A DNA stretch of 64,000 nt, taken from NCBI GenBank assembly GCA_025201375.1, contig JAIWZP010000064.1:62001-126000 (forward strand), written 5' to 3'. This document shows positions 57,671 through 64,000 of the stretch, one piece after another. The notes beneath the pieces are model-generated. The model did no database searches, was not told the DNA's origin, and saw only the letters and a list, made by a program, of their open reading frames with translations. The first letter of the stretch is position 1. Each line of letters begins with the position of its first letter. Origin of the DNA: Gongronella butleri (taxonomy: Eukaryota; Mucoromycota; Mucoromycetes; Mucorales; Cunninghamellaceae). The position numbers and the translations under genes are program-made.

Positions 57671-60600
57671 CTAGGACGACGCGTCCAGCAGCCGCTGCTG
57701 TTCCTCGTCCACGTCATCAGCTGTCTGGCTGTCCGCATTGCTGCGTGGTCTCTTGCACACTGCAACGAGCCCCGCCACAACGAAGACAACGAGAAACAGC
57801 CATTGCAAATAGTAAAAGATCAGGCCAAGCACCGGCGTGTCAATGGCAACGCGATCAATCAAGATGGATGAGGTCGTTGGCGTGCAGATGTCTAAAAATA
57901 AAAAATATAAAATAGAAAGATGAGCCTGGGAAAATAAAAATAAAAAGCGACGCGCGACAAGGAGCACCAGAGTTGAGACGTCAAGGTCACCGCATGGTTG
58001 GTTGTCAATGGAGGCCCCAGTCTCCGTTTCTCGCCCTCTTTTGCTCGCTTTTTGACCTTCCTTTTTGGGGTGATCGACAATGGCCAGGGCCCCGTTTCTC
58101 TGTCACTCTGGCGTCATGTGTGCGTGCACTGTTGCTCTTTTTACCTGTTGGTGCTTGGACATCACAAGGCAGGATCGCATCACGGTGATCAGTGCAGTCT
58201 CTCTGGCCCCCTATCGTGTAATTGCACTGTATAAGAGAAGATGCGCGTTAGTTGGAGCCGCCAATTCGCCGCAAAAAAAAAAAAAAAAAAAAAAGCCCGT
58301 GTAGACACTCTCAATTACTCAAATGATGTGCCGCACGCACATGTGTATGCCCTTTCTCCTCCTAAACCCCCTTGGGCTCCCTCAGGCCCCTCGTTCCCCT
58401 TCTAGGCCCAATTCATACATAAACTTGGCTGCCAAAATGAGCGTAGCCAGGCACAACCACAGTGCTGACCACATAATTGAGCGCAAGCAAGGCCAATGTC
58501 AACAGCACCGTCATCAAAAGCAGCCCCTGAGGCGCCGTACCACCGGGGCGGATTGTGTACAAGTTGACCCACAGGAACCGGATCCCAATGGCCACCAATC
58601 CGGATAGAGTGGCCATGAAAAAGTACAAAATCAGCACCACCATGAATACATAATCCAGCGGGAACCACTATCCACAAAAAAAAAAAAAAAATCAGTTGTG
58701 TCGATAGAGACCCATGAGCCCAGGTCACAATTGCCAAGAAGCAACCCGAGACCATGGTGGTCTCAACCCAGCGATTTTTTTTTTTCTATTCGATTTTTTT
58801 TTTTTTTTTTTGCCTCGCTTCGCCTCCTTTTTTTTTCTGCTCCTTTTTTTTTTTTTTTTTTTTTCCAAACCTTGTTGCACTGCCCGTGCCTCCCTAAATC
58901 TGCATCACATTTCTTACTTTGGCCAAGTTGACAAAAATAAAGTTGATGGGATTGAAAATCTTGGGATGCGTGATAATATAGCCGCATTGCTTGCCACAGA
59001 GCGAAGACGACACTTTGTCCACGCTACAAGAGGTAAAAAAAGTGGCGCGTAAGTCGCGCCGCGTCGCGATGCCACTTTTTTTTTTGAGCTCTTACATTGT
59101 CAGGAACATGGAGAACACAATCACCAGCGTGAGAATGAGCGTCAAGACGCCAAGGATCGCCTGGCATGTTACAAAAATGACAATGAGAATGGGGCCAATT
59201 AACAGTTTGTTGCCTTTTCCGTCATGCAAATGCGCATTGCCAATGCATGACCCTTTCCAACCACATCGCCATCGCGCCTCTCCTTTTTTTTTTTTTTTTT
59301 GTTTTGCCTGGATCTCGGGCATCCCTACCTCCAATGGCCGGAAAAAGCGTGTCACACGCTTCCAAAGACTGTGTTGATCCTCTTGGATGTTTTGCTGGCG
59401 CCGGAGCAAGATGCTAATACGGCAAAAAAAAAAAAAGCGCGTCAGTGAACAGATCAAGCCAAGTATTTTCCTGTTTTCCTTTTTTTTTTTCCACAGTGCT
59501 TACCGCTCCTCATCCTCAAGATTCTCAATGGCTCGATAGTCACGAGTGGACATGACTTTGTTGTTGCCTGCGTATTTCGCCTGGAGCATGTGTTGGCGCT
59601 CGCGCACCACGGCCAATTGACTGCTGACGTCTTCCTCCTCCTCATCCAGCTTGCGCTTGCCCTTGATCATGTTGATCGGCAGCAGAGAGAGCCCTGGGGC
59701 CTAAATAGGAAGCACACAGAAAGAAAGGTCAGGTGAGTCATGCATCAATGTTTGATTTTTGTTGCGTTTTTTACAGTGTAGCCCACAAAGATGAGCATTC
59801 CAAGCAGGCACAGACATGCCATCACGAACGTCACGGTCTTTTCGCCGCCTGGGTAACCAAAAAAAAAAAAAGGAGGGGAGTCAGATACGTCTCTTTTGCA
59901 CCCATTGGCACTGAAATGGCCTTTTTACTTGTTTCTCTTAGAATGGCCTTGAACCAATCCAGATCCCATTCGGGTGGTGGCCGCGTCGGCTTGATAAAGA
60001 GCGCGATCAAAAAGAGAAACACGGAAATCAAAACAAAAAACGACGTGTACTTTAGCGCGTTTTTCACGCGTTCGCCACGGCTGATGTCAATGTCTTCCTC
60101 CTCGAAGTAAAAATAGGCAAATGGGATCAGGAAGAAGCAAAAGACACCAATGCACCCATAACACACTGTAAAAAAGAGCAGAAAATGAAGCGGTCAGCGG
60201 GGTTTGAAGCGGCATTTGCGCGTTTTAGCACGCTTTTGAAGCAACGACTTGCAATAATAGACCAATTGCACCATCCACTTCATCTGATCAATGACGTCTG
60301 GCGTGGCCCAATCGAATTTTAGACCAGTTTGAGCATTGACAGTCGAGGAAACAAGAAAAATATCGACGGGGAGCAGCGCCAAGCACGACAGCACCAGCGC
60401 CAAGGCAACTATAGTCACCGACGTGGCGAGGGCGTCCTTTTCGTACTTGTGCTGGTAGTGTCGCGTAAAAAAGACGCTAAAACAGATAAAAAGCTGCAAG
60501 ACAAACCATCAGTAAAAGCACAAAAAAAAAAGGTATTGCCATGACCCCCACTTTGGCCCATTGTCGGTCAAAAAAAAAAAAAAAAAAAAAAGAGAGAGAA

Positions 60601-60720
60601 AAAAACGACGCGCGTCCCGCCCTTTTTCCACTCCCCATTTGCTCATCGCGCGCAACAATTGCTTACTGCACAAACAGTGCCATAGATCGACCATGCAATA
60701 CCAACTAGAGTGGCTGTCAT
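57671..60720 (-). CDS. LMBD1-like lysosomal cobalamin transporter
   Basis: Eleven minus-strand exons (60720-60667, 60493-60253, 60165-59929, 59848-59775, 59700-59504, 59413-59329, 59160-59096, 59023-58918, 58667-58419, 58226-58145, 57891-57671) encode 536 aa, against 540 for human LMBRD1. The protein has about nine membrane segments and should lie in the vacuole/lysosome membrane. Diagnostic pieces are LPVDIFLVSS, FFLIPFAYFYFEEEDID, GLSLLPINMIKGKRKLDEEE, the linker coil with ENLEDEER, SSSLCGKQCGYIITHPKIFN, WFPLDYVFM, QVYCNYTIGGQRDC and CTPTTSS...FYYLQWLF. Intron 2 appears to use a GC-AG boundary (T|GCAAGT). The C-terminal tail is acidic (DDVDEEQQRLL), with a dileucine-like sorting signal. In animals the protein releases cobalamin; since most fungi lack B12 metabolism, the role here may differ. 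Confidence 0.92.
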
Positions 60721-61010
60721 TTTTTTAAACACGCAAAAACATAAAATAATACAAAAAAGAAGTTGAAAAGAAACCAAGAGACCCGGGTGGTGGGCACGTG
60801 TGAAACAAAAAGAGTGCACGGCGGGAACTGAAATGTGAATCGGCATGATTTTGCCCATTTCTCTTTATTTTTTGTGGTTTTTGGCGTGTCAAGGTATGAA
60901 TTGGAATTGGAGACTATGAACAAAAGTGGAAAGACATATAAAAAAGAGAAAAGGGAAGGAGAAGAGATGCGTGAGAGAAAAGGAAGAAAAAAAAGTACAT
61001 GAGGAGGACT

Positions 61011-61952
61011 CTATTTGTCATTGTCCGATTTGTTGGGTTTTTTGAGCAGGTCGGTGATGCGCATCATGACGGCCAGATGATCCGGGTTTTGCTGGATATT
61101 GTCATCATGCTGGTTGTAGGTTTGCTTGTTGGTGGCATTGGGCGCCGACGCGTAGGTGGGGCGGGTGGACGAGAAGATATCGCTGACGGTGGTGGTTGGG
61201 GTGGCCGCGTAGCTGGTAGGGAACAGGTTGTTAAAGTCGGACGGCTGTGCCTGCAAGTTGACGGTGACTTCGGGGCGGCCCTGAGGGTCGATGCGCGCAT
61301 CCTGAACGAAAAAGTCGCGGACGCCACGATCGGTACCAACGCGAAGACCAGCGGCCGTAGTCTTGCTCAATTTGGCGACAATGCCTTGAATACCCACGGC
61401 GTAGCCATCGTGCTGCTTGTTGAGGATGCGGCCCTTAACGGGGTGTGTATATTCGACCTCGTAGTTGCTGTACGTGGGGCCAACGACACTGTCCTGTTCA
61501 TTGAGCGTCAAATCCTTGTTGAAATGGCAATGCAAAAAGTCAAACACCTGCTCGGGCGTCACTTCCTTGTTCTTGAGCGCCTGCTGGAACGCCGGCGCCT
61601 GCTGACGTGCCTGCTTGAGGAAGCGCTTGAATTGCTGCGGGGTCATGGACGCCACATTGTGCTGCACCTGATCGCGGCGTGGCAATGGCGCCTTGGAGCC
61701 CGGGAAAAGCTCCTTCCATCGCTTCACAAACAGTACCTGGCTCTCGCCAGACTGCCACGGCGTCTGGTGCTCAGACGTGTCCAGATCGCCCACCGTCACG
61801 TAACCCGTGCGCACCACCGTCGGAAGACTGCGCTTCAGGCCCCAATTGCCTGTCTTTTTCGCACTCTTGGGCGTCGTGTACACCTGTGCAAGTGTACGAT
61901 CGTAAGACGCAAGGCGTGAATGGCGAAACAGCCCTGCAAACGTCTTGTCCAT
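61011..61952 (-). CDS. MRP51: Mitochondrial small-subunit ribosomal protein Mrp51
   Basis: A single intronless 313-aa frame. The N-terminus (FAGLFRHSRLASYDRTLAQV, then YTTPKSAKKTGNWGLKRSLP) and VRTGYVTVGDLDTSEHQTPW match the fungal Mrp51 family of the mitochondrial 37S ribosome, whose members share the run Ser-Arg-Leu-Ala, a WGLKR.LP motif and a conserved Asp-Thr. The start directly follows T-rich leader sequence and gives a basic, Arg-containing N-terminus suitable for mitochondrial import. Members support translation of mitochondrial mRNAs. The C-terminal 60 residues are Asn/Thr/Ser-rich and less conserved. It is transcribed in the same direction as the LMBD1 gene, about 290 bp upstream of its start. 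Confidence 0.87.
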   Translation of the reverse strand: MDKTFAGLFRHSRLASYDRTLAQVYTTPKSAKKTGNWGLKRSLPTVVRTGYVTVGDLDTSEHQTPWQSGESQVLFVKRWKELFPGSKAPLPRRDQVQHNVASMTPQQFKRFLKQARQQAPAFQQALKNKEVTPEQVFDFLHCHFNKDLTLNEQDSVVGPTYSNYEVEYTHPVKGRILNKQHDGYAVGIQGIVAKLSKTTAAGLRVGTDRGVRDFFVQDARIDPQGRPEVTVNLQAQPSDFNNLFPTSYAATPTTTVSDIFSSTRPTYASAPNATNKQTYNQHDDNIQQNPDHLAVMMRITDLLKKPNKSDNDK

Positions 61953-62299
61953 GGCTGTTTTTAAATAAAAGAGGAAGAAAAAAAAAAAAAAAAAAAGAAA
62001 TCACAAAGAAAGCCCCGCTGCCAAAACAATAAAAATGCAACAGACCCTGCCCCCAGGGAGGCTGAGCCGAACAAGTGCGGCCAAACAAATCAAACCCCGC
62101 TCCTGGTTGACACCCCTTTCCCCTTGTTGCCTGCTAATTGTAATTGTGCGCGATTCCATTGGTAAATTCAAAAGTTCGCTTTCAACAACCCCAAGCCAGC
62201 ACTGCAGGGCCCAAAAACTCGTCGTAACGTGAAACGACAAGCCAGAAACATCGTGTGGGACTTGATTTGCAACTGTCAAAGATCGCTGAGGGCCGCTAC

Positions 62300-63010
62300 A
62301 CACAATCAAAAAAAAAAAAAATAAGCTATTTGATAGGCCGAGAAGAAATTGGGTTCGCGGAATGACACCAAATTTACACACTAAATGCATCGCATGGTGA
62401 AACGAACAAAAAGCGTCAAAACGAGCGCGGTAGATCCACTCGCTCTCAAGCAATCAGCAAAGTCGCAAAAAGTTTGCGCGCGAATAGCGTCTCTGGAAGG
62501 CGCCCTAGAGCCTCGCTGACGCGTCCATTAGCACGAGCGATCTCAGGTGCATGGATTCATGTCGGAACAAACGCGTTTCACTCAACGACTGACGCGGTTT
62601 TTAACGCGTTGAAAATTACATATGATTTTAAACCGTGTCAAAAATGCCAATAAAATTACTTTTTTCATTGATCACGAATGTCAATGTACGCAGCGAGCCA
62701 CTGTCTTTCTGATGGTGTTGGTTTCTTAGAGATGCACTTATTTTTCATCGAGTTTGCCTTGTGGTGAAAAATTGTAGTCAGCAAACCCCTGATTTTAAAC
62801 GTGTCTCTCCCGGTGGAATTGACGCGCTCACCTTGTGCTTGAAGGGCATGGCAATCAAGCGACTTAAATTTCCTCATTTTCAAAAACCTCGACTGCACCC
62901 CCTGGAAAATTGGTGGTTCGTGAAAATCGTGATTGCCCGTCATCCAGTGATCCCAGAGCATCGAGAGATGGCTCATTCGAACGGCAAAGCTTGCCACTTC
63001 CAGATCAACG
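62300..63010 (-). repeat. Dispersed repeat family X, copy 4 (inverted)
   Basis: Matches copy 2 in the same direction. Ordered landmarks: CGCGGAATGACACCAAATTT at 62356, CGCTGACGCGTCCATTAGCA at 62514, CTGACGCGGTTTTTAACGCG at about 62588, AAACCGTGTCAAA at 62630, CTCGACTGCACCCCCTGGAA at about 62887 and GCCCGTCATCCAGTG at about 62935. Confidence 0.75.
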
Positions 63011-63079
63011 TCTAGATGCTATAGCAAGTAGCGTAATGATGGAAAAGCAATCAAAATACAACAAACAACATTCTTTTTG

Positions 63080-63970
63080 GTGCAAAACAAAATCCACCTA
63101 GTTTACAGCGGCGCTCAAGAGCTACTTTTCTGCACAATGAATGGGTCCAGCTACGGAATAAATTTCAGGGCATGTTGTATTGTACTAATGCGATCAAAAA
63201 GCACTTTGTAAAAAAGCGATTTTTGTGAATGCCATTTAAGCGGGGGAAATTTGCAACCCTACAAAACTTTGCCACGCGCGTATGCGTCAGCGTCATGGCA
63301 TCTGAATGAGTTCAGTCACATCGTGACAGCGTGTCCCACTGGCGAGTAATCACTGATTATCTTGATTTTCGACAAATAGCGCATGTTCTCGACATTTTTA
63401 TTAATCAATCAGCTTGAAATTTTGCCCGTCACTCGGGAACGAGTTCCCGGTCAACGTTACATGCGTAATATGGCGCTCCAATGCACCAAACGCAAGAAAA
63501 TCCAAATAGTATAAAGTAAATGCAGCATCTTGGATTTTGTGCGTCCTCTACATTAACTGAGGCATACAAAAAACAGTTGCACCGTGTAACTACATTGCTA
63601 GCTACAATTTTGCTTAGAACAGAAATGTGGTACGTTCGCGTAAAAAGGCAGTTCTGTCATCCCAAAATAAAACAACTATATAAATGAGCTTCCTCAGCTT
63701 CATGTTATCCAACTCTTTTAAAACCAAGACTAATGCTTTGAGCACGTTGCATTACATGCATTTGCATTATTGAGCAAAGCGCTGTGGTGCCTAGAAAAAA
63801 AGTTTGAAGCAAGAATGGCTGTCTTTTCGAGTGTTTGACTATTACAATTATGCTTCAAACCATTGCACCGCTTTACTGAAAGTTTCAGGGTTGTAGCTGG
63901 CAACGCGAGCCATCTTGTGCACCTGGTTTCGGATGATTCAGTTAATACAGAGGACGCATAAAAACCGAAA
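63080..63970. repeat. Fold-back repeat arm and core, running past the window
   Basis: 63090-63440 matches the arms of the element at 44.6-45.7 kb (GTGAATGCCATTTAAGCGGG at 63226, a TGTCCCACTGGCGAGTAAT word near 63331, a TTAATCAATCAGCTTGAAAT word near 63400). The core unit at about 63535-63615 (GCGTCCTCTACATTAACTGA...) has an inverted partner at about 63893-63962 (TCAGTTAATACAGAGGACGC). The right arm would lie beyond 64000. Together with copy 4 this forms the same composite layout as copy 3, in opposite orientation. Confidence 0.65.
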
Positions 63971-64000
63971 TGCTGCAATTATTTTATTTTATTTGGATTA

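Noticed and set aside
56821..57915. 364-codon plus-strand open frame
   Set aside because: Phe/Ser/Cys-rich, crosses T-runs and a TG microsatellite, and overlaps the antisense of the LMBD1 last exon.
60999..61919. 306-codon plus-strand open frame opposite the Mrp51 gene
   Set aside because: The minus-strand frame matches a known mitoribosomal family; the plus frame is its antisense.

Overview
The window looks like a nuclear chromosome segment from a filamentous fungus, most likely an early-diverging (zygomycete-grade, possibly Mucoromycota) lineage. Evidence: intron-dense genes with short GT-AG introns, pyrimidine-rich leaders, long A and T homopolymers, and typical fungal families (Brr6/Brl1, Mrp51, CipC-like DUF3759, Ral2-like kelch protein, Msn2/4-like zinc fingers, DHA1-type MFS). 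The lineage is an inference; no rRNA or other marker is present. No tRNA, rRNA, CRISPR array or bacterial-style operon was seen.

Layout. 1.3-3.8 kb: bHLH transcription factor (+). 4.3-5.9 kb: tandem repeats of about 500 bp. 6.1-24.3 kb: gene block with DDX41 helicase, acyl-CoA oxidase, an unrecognised 340-aa protein, a beta-trefoil/DUF3759 protein, Pol III subunit RPC4, GPI12 deacetylase and an INO80-type HMG protein (all +), then kynurenine formamidase (-). A repeat copy lies inside this block at about 15 kb. 24.7-26.8 kb: intronless kelch protein (+). 27-28.4 kb: cluster of TACAGTA/TACTGTA heptamers. 28.6-30.4 kb: frame-broken low-complexity gene (-). 31.2-31.9 kb: repeat copy. 32.7-41.1 kb: TUM1-like sulfurtransferase (+), SF3B2 (-), ELMO/PH protein (+), Brr6/Brl1 (-) and Pin1/Ess1 (+), with two head-to-head promoters. 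41.9-49.7 kb: two paralogous MFS transporters (+) separated by a fold-back repeat. 50.6-55.6 kb: a second bHLH factor and a two-finger C2H2 factor (-). 57.7-62.0 kb: LMBD1-like lysosomal transporter and Mrp51 mitoribosomal protein (-). 62.3 kb to the end: another repeat copy running out of the window.

Most genes are unrelated housekeeping or regulatory genes, not a biosynthetic cluster. The most notable structures are: (i) a 12-nt micro-exon conserved in both MFS paralogues that completes a GPxxGPxxGG motif; (ii) a diverged non-coding repeat family with four copies, at least one in a fold-back arrangement; (iii) the TACWGTA-rich island; (iv) many introns with an A-run near the 5' end and a T-run before the acceptor. 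Exon coordinates in the entries were worked out by hand from splice-site consensus and reading-frame continuity, and all stated models keep frame from start to stop.
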